DNA from: Haliotis asinina
Lineage: Eukaryota > Mollusca > Gastropoda > Lepetellida > Haliotidae
Assembly: GCF_037392515.1 (NCBI RefSeq)
Contig: NC_090295.1
Coordinates: 22,484,501 to 22,548,500 of the forward strand
Direction of reading: 5' to 3'
Length of the DNA: 64,000 nucleotides
Within the stretch, counting starts at the first letter, position 1, and every line of letters starts with the position of its first letter. The position numbers were made by a program, and so were the translations under genes. The notes under the pieces are model-generated. The model did not search any database and was not told the DNA's origin. It saw nothing but the letters and a program-made list of their open reading frames with translations. This document shows positions 23,290 to 34,000 of the stretch, piece after piece.

Positions 23290-23361
23290 TAAAGACATAA
23301 ATTCGCCGAATCACGCTACAACAGTGTTACGGGGTCATCGCAGGGCAAGGAACTTTGGACC
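23290..23361 (+). promoter_or_regulatory. Conserved block before exon 1 of gene B
   Basis: Shares TTCGCCGAATCACGC, GTGTTACGGGGTCATCGCA and GGAACTTTGGACC with genes A and C. About 45 bases present in A between this block and the ATG are missing here, which shortens the leader. Confidence 0.45.
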
Positions 23362-26300
23362 ATGGCGACTCTCAAATTAATGACAGAGAGGTACACTTCA
23401 TGTCTCCTCTAACAATTCTCTTTCTTTTATAAAACAGTTCAATTTAGCTTTCATTCTGAGTCTGAGGTGTACGCGTGAAAGTTCAACCACTGTCTCCTGC
23501 ATGGGCGTTAGTGTCTTTTCATAGAAGGACGCCCGACCTCGGTTGAGCGACCAGTGATCGATGTTCAGAACGCTTCAAGATCTCTTTCTTAGCACATAGA
23601 CATACGTGGATATCGAGAGAGGGTGGCGTGTGTGCACTGCTCCGTCCCCGTACCCCCCCCCTCCTCCTCTTTTTTTCTTCACACCCGTCCCTCCTTTGCT
23701 GTGAAAGTTTTGAGTGAGTGAGTGAGTTAAGTTTTACGCCGCACTCAGTCATATTCCAATTTATGGCGGTGATCTTTAAATATCTGTAAATAATCGAGTT
23801 TGGACCAGACGATCCAATGAACATCAGCATAAGCATTGATTTGCGCGACTGGGATCCGATGACTTGTGTCAGCCAAGTCCTCGAGCCTGACCACCCGATC
23901 CCGTTAGTCGCATCTTACAAGCATGGTCGCCTTTTATGGAGAAAGTTTTGAAAAGAAAACGGGAGTTAGAGGTCAAGATAGATAAACGAATTATACATGG
24001 TATGTTTCCATAGTAAATAGGGTCAAATTTCAAGGCGATTTGAAGAAATGTTATTTCAATTTTTCAACAGGATCCGCACACAGACTTTGGTGACCAAGGG
24101 GACCAAGACAGAGACACATGGTTCGGCAACATTCCCGTCTGGACTCTCAAATGGTCTTGATTTACGGACAAGTACGTTTGTCGTTTTTTAAACACAGAAT
24201 TCCATTCTAGGAGTTCTAGCTGTTATTAGTAAAGATCTATACCTCCGAGGTATACTGAGACGATGTAAAGTCACGGAACCAATACATTGCCGCTTACGAC
24301 CAGAAAGGATGAAGCATATCTTCTTGAGACACGGGCGTTGACTAATTGTAGAAGTCCAATTTCTTCCCTTGCCCACATGTGAAGATCCGGGATAGAAAGG
24401 GTTTTCAATATATTCAATATATAAACAAAGGCAAGATACAAAGCAACATGCAGAGATTCACAATAGAGGTTTCATGTACAATACTACTGTGTCAGTTCTA
24501 AAGTAATGGGTCACAATATAATCTCAACTCACCGAAGTCTTGATGCGAGAGTGAGAAACAGTTATGCAGAATGTAACACAGCAAGCTCAACTCACCGAAG
24601 TCTTGATGCGAGAGTGAGAAACAGTTATGCAGAATGTAACACAGCAAGCTGTCAGGCTGCGGTTATGTAGATCAAGCGTTCACGGAGAGGTAGACATATA
24701 CTCCAGTAGTCTGTGAGTATTTCCGTGTTGACAATACGGTAACTGGCCTTTATATATGCAGTCAACAATTCCTGAAATTTCGAGCACTTACGACCATCGC
24801 CATCAACGTGGAATGCTCTAGAACAGTATTAGTCTCCAGGAAGTAAACAGTTAATCAAGGGAGGTAACTCTAGAGCACTTCCTTAAAGCCTGCTGCCCAA
24901 ATACTAAAATTAGCGAATATTTATGATACTAAATGCGAACCATAATAATCAGTTATAAGTTATCAAACATTGTGACCTAATAATAATTATTACTTAATTA
25001 ATAATACAGTTTACAAAAATACACTCTCCTAACATTTTCGCCCGTAAGGAAAAGAAAGTTTTGCAGAAACTTTCTGTTACAAGCATAGCAAGATAACAAA
25101 CAATAACATGACATGCAATAATATGAATAACATGACAAACATCTTGCAGAATTACAACATACATACAACATCATCAAGTCATCATACATTTACAGCCTGG
25201 AAAGTGCCTCAGTCCTGAACCACCCGATGTATTCTCACTGTTATATATTTTGTCGGTTCTGAGCGGATTTCTCACACCTTTTGTCACGGCAAAGTTTTAA
25301 CCGTAACAATGTCATTGGTTCCCAACTGCGCAGATCGACGCTCATGCTGTTGATCTCTGGATTGTCTGGTCCAGACTCGATCATAGTCAGATCCTCGCCA
25401 CATAACTGGAAAATTCTTGAGTATACCTAAACTCACTCACTCACTCACTCACTCACTCACTCACTCCTTTGCCGAGCTAGGCTGGAATGGCCACTAGTTT
25501 GTGGCTGAATTATTGAGTCTATGTTTAGTCCAAAAGAGATCAACATGGCGAGGACCGGGCACACCCATCTGCGTTAGTGATTGTGCTCTGTCAGCTGGGC
25601 GTTTTCTTCATTGCTTCAAGTAGTTTGAGTGAGTTGATGCACCCTTCTATCTAAGAACTTTCAATAAAGGTCACTTTCGTCCATATCATCTTGATGTGGC
25701 GCCGCCTGTTGTTTGAAACAAATGCAATGGATATGGGAGGTGGGACACTCGTTTAAGCCACTGCTGGGGTTCGATCGGGCCAGGAACCCTTTTAACATGT
25801 CTCTGACTTGGCTGTAAGGATTTTCTTAAAGGCATACTATCACGTCACACTTCCCTAACCACTTCTCATTAACACTAACTATCAGCCCCCGGCGAAGCTA
25901 CCACACAATCTATTCGGAAAATACGTTTTAAGAATGCTAAAAGAAATTGAAAACCTTCGAACAAATTAAATCGGCTCTCGCGCCCTCTACCTACCGAGCA
26001 TTATTTCAAGACAAGCCCAAGGAGTTATCGGAACGCTCTTTTCGAATATCCTATAACGCAACTGGTGAGATAGTCCTTTTACCAAACACCGACAACATCG
26101 CATGCGACAGTTTTCGATGTACATTCCATATAGATGGCAAGTGTTATCTGTTTGGAAGCAATTCGCCTCCATTTCAATTTCAGTTATCGATTTCAGGCAG
26201 GTCGTAAGTAATAATGGAAACTAAAGTGAGTGCATTACCCAATATATACCTTATCAACCAAACTAGTGTAGGAAAAAACGTGACATTGTGCCTTTAAGAA

Positions 26301-27772
26301 CCTGTTGGATTACATCTTCGACATCTCCACGGTACACGTTCCGATGTCTCCACTATACCCTGGATGCATCTGCGGCACGGCCTGAAATTTTATTACCTCC
26401 CTTTGCTGGCTCCGCATTCTCACTGTAGCCAATGAGCTGTGTGTCAACAACGGTAGCGGTGGAAGCGGCGAAGGTTTGATCGACTTAGGGGAAATCATAC
26501 AGACACATTCATAGGTCCGAAAAGAACTCCTTGTGGCTCTGTAAGAGAACATGTGCATGATTTGTGTAGCGAGTTTTTATCGGTTAGATAATTTTAAAAA
26601 GCGAAATTGAGTTGTGATTGGTGCGCTCAACCTCCCAGCATATACATTGATTGGATGACAAGTCAGTCAAGGGAGGTAATAAATTTATCGGGCTTACCCG
26701 TAGATGCATCCAGGGTATAGTGGAGATTCATCGGAACGTATACCCTGGAGATATCGAGGATGATTGGATTACAACGTAGACGGAACTTATTCAAAACAAC
26801 TTTCTTTGAGATATAATTTAAAGCTGTGGCTCCCGACTCAAACAAGGCCAACTGAGGTTGCATAAACGTCTCAGATAGTTTGTTGGGTTTTTTTCACAAT
26901 CATTGACGCATGTTTTATGCAACTATTTATAAGTTAACAAAGCAACCCTTAACTATCCAATGAATTTGCTTTATGTTGCAGAGTTAGTCAGCCCTACTGA
27001 AGTGTTCCGCCTCCTACTACGTGGCCGAATGTTTGTGTTCTTTGAACCTCAAAATAACCCCTCGTTCATGAACATCCAGAGACTGGCAAGTTCTGGCAAC
27101 CTAATTTTCCTTGTCAGCGGAGAACTGAGAATCTCATCCAGCATGTACAACACCAGGCTTCCAAAATATCCAGCGGAGGTTCAGACAAGATTTACATCTT
27201 TCCGAACATCGTCGGTTGTCTGGGAATCAATTCTGAAGGTACCCGGAGTCCCTCACGTGACAGCTAGTCTAACTAACAATGGCGTCGCTGTGTCAACGTC
27301 CACCAGAAAACCATGTCCGTTGCCGTATTGGTTTCGTGAAAAGTTTGGCGAACTGTACAACAAGGATCCTGGAGTTACCTTCAGGCAGGTGGAGACAACG
27401 CCTGTCAAGATGTGCCGGGGAGTTAACTCTATTCCTTACATGTTGACAGTTAAAAGTCGGGATATCGACGCGAACCTACACACGAACACGGTCTTGTACC
27501 TACAGTACTGTCTTGACGCTTTGGATGACCATTTGTTCAGGAACAAGATACGATGCAAATTGAACACAGAGTCACTCCTGGTCAAATCGGCTTCTTTCCT
27601 CCACGGGGGTGAGAGCGATGTGGCTGACGTGTTGGCTGTTGAATTCTGGGATGATGAAACTGATGCTGAAATGATATGTTTTAATATCCTCAAGTCTGGA
27701 ATCAGCATCTACCAGGCTCGTGTTCACTTTTATCGATATGATGAGATATTTGATGACACCTGCAGACTGTAA
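23362..27772 (+). CDS. Double-hotdog acyl-thioesterase-like protein, gene B
   Basis: Coding exons 23362-23390, 24071-24171 and 26982-27772 (29, 101, 791 nt) give 306 residues with the same phases as gene A. Exon 2 is almost base-identical to A. The protein differs from A at a modest number of residues, scattered but denser in the first hotdog half. The D206-A-N208-L-H210-T-N motif is kept, as are the closing residues of both domains. All frames are open, so the copy looks functional. Intron 2 has grown by an LTR-type fragment and a long-TIR element. Role as for gene A: a putative acyl-thioester hydrolase with unknown substrate. Confidence 0.75.
23709..23945 (-). repeat. SINE family 2, unit B copy
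   Basis: Reverse orientation with a GAGTGAGTGAGTGAG tail, TTACGCCGCACTCAG and CGAGCCTGACCACCCGATCC. Same insertion as 16284-16500. Confidence 0.85.
24402..25308 (-). mobile_element. Probable LTR-retrotransposon 3' fragment (fossil)
   Basis: Breaks a SINE copy that is whole in unit A. Read on the minus strand, a purine-rich end leads to TGTTAGGAGAGTG near 25033, a likely LTR start, with a TATATAAAGG box near 24753 and a 65 bp tandem duplication near 24527-24650. About 0.3 kb right of the LTR could be internal sequence. No coding domain is recognised, and about 100 bp of the SINE was lost at the site. A related piece lies at 28340-28500. Family not determined. Confidence 0.4.
25309..25468 (+). 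repeat. SINE family 2, 3' part of a disrupted copy
   Basis: CATTGGTTCCCAACTGCGCAG, GGTCCAGACTCGATCATAG and about nine ACTC units at the tail. Its 5' part is left of 24402. Confidence 0.8.
25826..26297. mobile_element. MITE with TTAA target sites, unit B copy
   Basis: Same element as 19138-19640, with TTAA at 25826-25829 and 26294-26297. An 86-codon open frame inside (25947-26207) is disrupted in the A copy and has no family resemblance, so I do not call it a gene. Confidence 0.7.
26305..26773. mobile_element. 449 bp long-TIR element with 10 bp target duplication (Mutator-like)
   Basis: The element at 26315-26763 is flanked on both sides by TTGGATTACA. Unit A has a single TTGGATTACA at the same place (near 19648), the empty site. 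About 57 bp at each end pair, sharing CGTTCCGATG, CTCCACTATACCCTGG and ATGCATCT. A 10 bp duplication and long TIRs fit non-autonomous Mutator-like elements. No transposase inside. Confidence 0.8.
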
Positions 27773-28145
27773 CATCACAAAGAAAAGATTGGAACTTGAA
27801 GCAGAACATTGTGATTTGAAGAAGTTTATTCTAGAAATCATTTTAGTTGTGCGAGTTTACATGGGTCATCGGAATCGCCTCAACGTTTCAAGTGTATTTG
27901 GGTGATCAACGTCTGTGTAACGTTTACAGGATGTGCTACCTTTGATTACGTTCCTTCCATGGTGTAACAATGCGCGTTACTTTTGTCAACGTATTTGAGA
28001 GTATGATGCCAAAACTCAATTGGAAGCCTGGATTGAGCAAGGCCATAATATATCAGTATCAGTGTTCATTCAGCATATGAGCCTTGTATCCTGGAGTAAA
28101 GTGCCTTTTATCCAACCGACCTTGTGCCTGTTGCTATCTGTTTTA

Positions 28146-28312
28146 CCCGTAAAGATCCGGGTTGTCTTCAGCAACCCATGTTCGTCGTAAGAGGAGACTA
28201 ACGGGATCGGGTGGTCTGTCTTGCTGACTTGGTTGACACATGTCGTCGTATCCAAATTGCGTAGATTGATGCTCACGCTTTTTATCACTTGATTGTCTGG
28301 TCCAGACTACTG
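28146..28312 (+). repeat. SINE family 2, partial
   Basis: AAGATCCGGGTTGTCTTCAG, GAGACTAACGGGATCGGG and GATTGTCTGGTCCAGACTAC. Begins exactly where homology of unit B to unit A ends. Confidence 0.75.
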
Positions 28313-28339
28313 ACATAATTATTTTAGATTTGACTCAGT

Positions 28340-28500
28340 TGCATTGTACATGAAACCTATGTTGTGTACGTTTGTATCTTGGCCTTGTCTGCTGAATACA
28401 AGTTACTGAAAATTTCAGACTTCTCAGTGCTATATTTTGCTGGTTCTGAAGGGATTTCTTACACCTTTTGTCACGGCAACTTATTCCCCGTAAAACACTT
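28340..28500. repeat. Fragments related to the LTR-type insertion at 24402-25308
   Basis: 28349-28410 resembles the complement of about 24405-24490 (AGATACAAA, GTTTCATGTAC). 28429-28490 resembles 25240-25300 directly (GGTTCTGA, ACACCTTTTGTCACGGCAA). The mixed orientation suggests a rearranged remnant. Confidence 0.35.
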
Positions 28501-29155
28501 AAAGAAATACACAAAATATCATACCCAGTTATTTGAATGCTAGAAAATGAACTGAACATTGGAGAAATAAAAGAAAGCAGTAAAACGATGAAAACTCAGG
28601 AAGGAGTTGTGGCCAGACACTAGATCGCCCTGTCTTTCACGTTTGAAGTTATAACAAGCGCTTAAAGAGACATTACTGAGATAACCAGTAAAAAGAAGAA
28701 TATTAATTGAGCACAGCGTGCAGACAACACTTCTTGATTCTAACTGACTACTGACATTTTTTTCTTCATTGTATAGCTTGTGAAAACAACTAGACATTTG
28801 AAGAAAGGAGCTATTTGAATGGTTTTCATGCAAACACACAATATGAAACTGTCAGGATTTCCAGTATAACTACCATTCAGTAGATTTTGCAATTCTAAGT
28901 GACAGAACAGGAGTAAATTTCAGACTATTAAAAATAGTGCAAGCTTAACGGTTGTATGGATGGGTGGATGGATGGTGTCTCGAACAAAGTATTGGTCTAG
29001 TCTGTGCGTGGGTGCGTGGGCGATGGGGGAGGGGGGCGGGGCAGAGTTTTGAAAATACTTTACACACAGAGAATAAAAATTAAGACAAAGGGAAAATGTA
29101 CTACGCAATGGCAGGGAAACATGAGGTGATGCGATTTGACGATCTGTTCGCCATA

Positions 29156-29266
29156 CATTCGCCGAGTCACGCAACAGTAGTGTTTCTAGGTCATCGCTAT
29201 AAACAGTGAACTTTGGACCCGTCCCATCTACTCCGGCACAACACAGTGGAGCGTCCTGACCTCATC
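29156..29266 (+). promoter_or_regulatory. Conserved block before exon 1 of gene C
   Basis: TTCGCCGAGTCACGCAACA, GTGTTTCTAGGTCATCGC, GTGAACTTTGGACCC and GCGTCCTGACC match gene A and, in part, gene B, although intron sequence next to it does not. Candidate promoter or leader. Confidence 0.45.
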
Positions 29267-30986
29267 ATGGCGACTCGCAAATCAGTTTCGGAAAGGTACA
29301 CTTGATGTCTTCATACAAACATTTACTCAGCAGAATGCTCTCAAACAGTTTTGTTTCTCCTATACGAATAATTTTAACTGAGCTTTCGCTGTTATAAGCC
29401 TTAATGGCGTACATCAATAACGGTTACCCGTATGAGCGCTGGTGTAGCTACTTCTATTTAAAACCATGGTTGACCGACTTGTGACATCCCTGAACGCGAA
29501 GACCATTCGTCTCGTACCCATCTCGAAGGATTTCATACAAATCGTGTTATTCTGGGAAATCCCGAATAGCGACTCGTGCCCCATTTCATATTGGCGTAGG
29601 AACATCAGGACTACATCAAACAGGAACGATAACTCTATTCCTTTTTGATCCCAGTGGCACTTAATATCACCGAAGTACTCCTATATTGTGTTGCTGTTTT
29701 CGATTTGCTTGTTTATTTCTAAGAATTATACCTCCTTGACAGCCCTAAAAGAAGGAGTAAAATATAGTTGTTAAAGATATTCTGACGTAATTATCATGAC
29801 ATGCTCGCCTTAAAATACCAGTTATATTTCTGAAAAGGGTTTAACAACAACAAATGAGATTTGTTCCATAGAATATGCAAATGCAATTTATTTTTTTCGA
29901 AAAAGAAAAACCCAAAAGAAACAAACAAGTAAAATTAAAACGAAACAAAAAAGCCCAAGCTACATTAAACCCTAAAGCAGGAAATCAAAAAGACTTAGGT
30001 TTAAAGTGTTTCTCAAACTGACCATTCGTCTAACCATGCTCTCATACCCCACCCAAGTGGAATTTTAACAAAGGCAGGGATGTGAAATATATGCCCATTG
30101 TTAAAGATTATCGTTGATTAGTTAAAAGGATGTAATATTATTGTTTTAAAACTCCTAGCATTTTTAATGGCGTAGCCTAAATCTGTTGGAAGCGTGCGTA
30201 CAATCACCACAACAAGCCTGCAAGATCGTCAGAAAAAAAAACGCAGTTGTACAAAGAGCCGTTATGTCAACAAACACAAGTGCGTGTATTTGAATCTTTC
30301 ATCAAAACGTGACATTACATAGCGCAATTCTGTTAACTACGTTCCTTGTACTTTACATATGAAGGTACATATTTTCATGATATTTAAACAATAACATAAT
30401 GTCATAGAGGATTTAAGCAGTCAAAATTATTTTTATCAAAGCACCGCATTCATTTACGCGCGCTCTGATTGGTTTGTCGTATATTTGCACATAACAAGCA
30501 TTGAGTTGGGGACGAGTCTTTTTGGAGGTTACGAAAAGGGGCAAGTGGTGACGAACGCGCGAAGACGCATCAATATCATAGATTACGTCAGCTCTCGGCC
30601 CTTTCCCGAACATGCGAGATGAGTTTCTGAATGAGATCCTGACGAATGGTGCCCATTGTTTGGCAATTAACCGATATGGTAGGAGCCGTGTAAAGAATGG
30701 CACAGTTTTTAGACGAACCATTTAAATGGACACTAGGACAAAAATGCTGAAAACGGGTGCTCGTGACATTAGTAATATACTAGATATTATAAAGCTAGGA
30801 AGGCCACCCACCCCCAGTCCCACCACGACACCCCGTGCCAATCCGCCCTGTAACGCGTGTAAACCTGCTCTAGTTGCATTTAAAATATCTCTATTAAATT
30901 CACCCTCCTGTTCGTTTGCTGAAAGCATTTTCTTCCTCATCTCTATATGTATGACGAATATGTACTCTCTCAAAAAAACAAAACAA

Positions 30987-31038
<52 letters not shown>

Positions 31039-34000
31039 CATGTCATAACTAAGTGACGCCAACTTAAACAACCTCATAGGCCGCTTTGAAGGTGGGGAGT
31101 CGCATTCTGCGGTTGGACATTTCAACCTTCACCAGAGCACCATATCTTGCCTTTGGGATCGCCCGACAAACTGCTGTCCAAGAGTTTCCACCCAAGCCCA
31201 GGACTGCCGCATTCGGGTTGCTCACTTTTGTAATCGTCTTACCACAGCCGTTGAGACTGCACAACGCATCCCTGGTTTGAGAAGAATTTCTGGCCAAAAA
31301 GTAGGAACCGATTGTGCGAAGTTGGGATTCGAGCAAGAAGGCCAGTTCTCATTACTGGTGTGGGAGACTCCCATCGGCGGTGGTTGACAGAGACCGGAAC
31401 TGGACACTTACACTCTGGAGGCGAGTCTGGTTCAGTCACGAATCATGATGTCATCTACATCATCGGAAAAATAAACTAACGCAATAAATTGTTCTTGTTT
31501 TGTGCACGCATACACACAAGCATACTCACACAATGGAGGATTGTATTTCTGTCTGAACACAGTGACATTTTGTCACGTGGTGTGATGCAAAGGACTGGTG
31601 TCAGGTGCAGCTAAGTCATTGTGAATATTTGTAATGCAGAAGACATTTCAATTGTAAACATTTAATATCAAAGTTATTCGACTATTGGTAAGATGTCGAG
31701 GTGTACTTTCATCATTGTACTTTTTCAACAGGATCACAACACAGACTTTGGTGACTAAGTTGGCCCAGATTGAGACATACGGTTCGGCAACATTCCCGTC
31801 TGGACTTTCAGATTGTCTGGATCTGCGGACAAGTAAGTTTGTTGCTCGAATTCCATTCAAGATACCAAACGTTTTAGTTATCATTAGCAACGACCAATGC
31901 CTCCGAGGTATTTGACACATTATAAAGTCACGAAGCCACTACTTCGCCTCTTGCGACCAGACTGATGCATCTTGTTGAGAAAAGGGAGTTGACTGACCAT
32001 AGAAGTCATGTTTCTTCCCCGGCCGAAGATGTTTTGGCTGGATTAACGAGTATAGTCCAAACAAACGTGGCAGCAGCAGGACACTCCGTCAATGAGCTTT
32101 TTTTTTACATCGCTTTTAGAAAGTATGTTGTATCAGGATGTAGGGCCATAATTAGCCGTAATTACCACTAACGAGCCGTTGTGAGCGGAGCCATGTTTTA
32201 TTGCCGTACTCAGTCAAGACAACCACAGTTGTCGCCCCTTGGTGACATTGCAGACCGCTAATAATAGATACCACTACATCTCCCTTTGGGATGGAAATGA
32301 TGCTCACTCATTAACTTAAACGAAAAACCAAACTTGGAAATGAGAAGGTAAATTATATAATTACCATTACCATTAGAGTCCAAAGCAGAGATGATAAAAC
32401 TTACTATTAACTTTAAACTATAACGTTCATTAACACTTTAAATTCAACACTGGATCAATAGTGTCCATCACTGGTACTGGTCATCAAATCTGACAGGTGG
32501 TTTGGATGGCCTGCCAGATCGTGTGTGGTACACACCAGTAGGCGCTGGAGCTGGTGCGCTGGTCTCTGGAGTGCTGGACATCTCAGACTTCACCACCTCC
32601 TGTTTAGGAAGGAAGTTCAAGTCTTTCCTGTTGCGACGGTACATTCCTGAGTCTGTCTGCACCGTGTAGGAACGAGGTGACAGTTTGTCGACTACAGTCC
32701 CTTTCTCACCTCTGTCCCTCATCCATGTCTCATCTCCCCTACACAGTGGTCGGAGGGGTAGTGCTGCATGGCGTCTGTTGAAGTGTAGTCTGCTATCTTC
32801 ACGGCGGGATGATTCGTGCTCCATGACCTTCTTTTCATCAGGCGGGCTACACATGAGTTTCTGTGGTAGGATGGGCAGCTTCGTCCGGAGACGTCTGGAC
32901 ATGAGTAACTCAGCAGGACTGTATCCACAACTTAAGGGTGTTGATCGATAGCTCAGGAGTGTAGCATACGGATCGTCTGCTGATTTCAAGAGAGTTTTGA
33001 TCGTTCTCACTGCACGCTCTGCTTCCCCGTTTCCAGATGCATCACCTGGGCTGCTTGTGACGTGACAAAATCCATATTCGTTACTGAACTCTGCAAACTC
33101 CAATGAAGAATACTGAGGACCATTGCCCGATACAAGTATTTCAGGAACCCCATGTCGGGCAAACATACTTTTCAAATGATTGATCACCACTTTCGATGAT
33201 GTGCTGTTGAGTTTCGCAATTTCGATGAAACGAGAGTAGTAGTCCACAACTAGCACATAAGGTTGTTTGTTGAGTTCAAACAAGTCTGAAGCAACCTTCA
33301 TCCATGGGCGTTCTGGCATTTCTGATGGCAGCAGAGGTTCAGGGTGATTGTCAGACTTCTTAACGCATACATGACACTTAGAGACAAATTCACCGATTTG
33401 CTTGCTCAGGTTTGGCCACCATACACATTGCTTGGCTCTTTCTCGTGTCTTCGTGATGCCCTTCATGGAGTGCTTCCAGAATTCCGGGGCGCATCGTTTC
33501 CGGTATGAGAATTCTCTCACCACAGAGAATTAGATCATTGCAGACAGTGATATCTGCCTTGTAAGGCCAATAGTGTGACACAATGCCCTTAAGTTGATGT
33601 CGTTCCGGCCAGCCCTCCATGCAGTATTGAAGAATCTGTCTACAGATGTCGTCTTCATGTTGGTGACGTCGTATGTCATCCAATTTCTTGTCTGAGGCGG
33701 GAAAACTGATTGCGTTCACGAAGGCCTCTACCTCCTCCTCCAGGTCAGAACGTGATGAACCTTTCTCTGGAGCACGAGACAGTGTATCTGCAGTGTAGAG
33801 TTCACGACCTGGCACGTGGTTGATTGTGTATGCAAACCTCATCAACCTCATCCTAAAGCGTTGAACTCTTGGAGGCAAAGTATCAAGATCCTTCAGACCT
33901 AGAAGTGGAACTAGGGGTTTGTGGTCAGTCTCCAGTGTGAACTGAAGACCAATGAGGTAGTCCTGGAATCTCTCGCAAGCCCATGTGAGAGCCAGTGCTT

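Larger units (their letters stand above)
21297..28145 (+). repeat. Tandem duplication unit B
   Basis: Second copy of 13975-21296. It carries its own insertions: a short-motif tract at 22780-22985, an LTR-type fragment at 24402-25308, about 150 bp near 25525-25675 and a long-TIR element at 26315-26763. It lacks the 1.7 kb element of unit A. Confidence 0.85.

Noticed and set aside
25947-26207. 86-residue open frame as a small gene
   Set aside because: It lies wholly inside a MITE, and the same stretch in unit A is disrupted and changed in frame.
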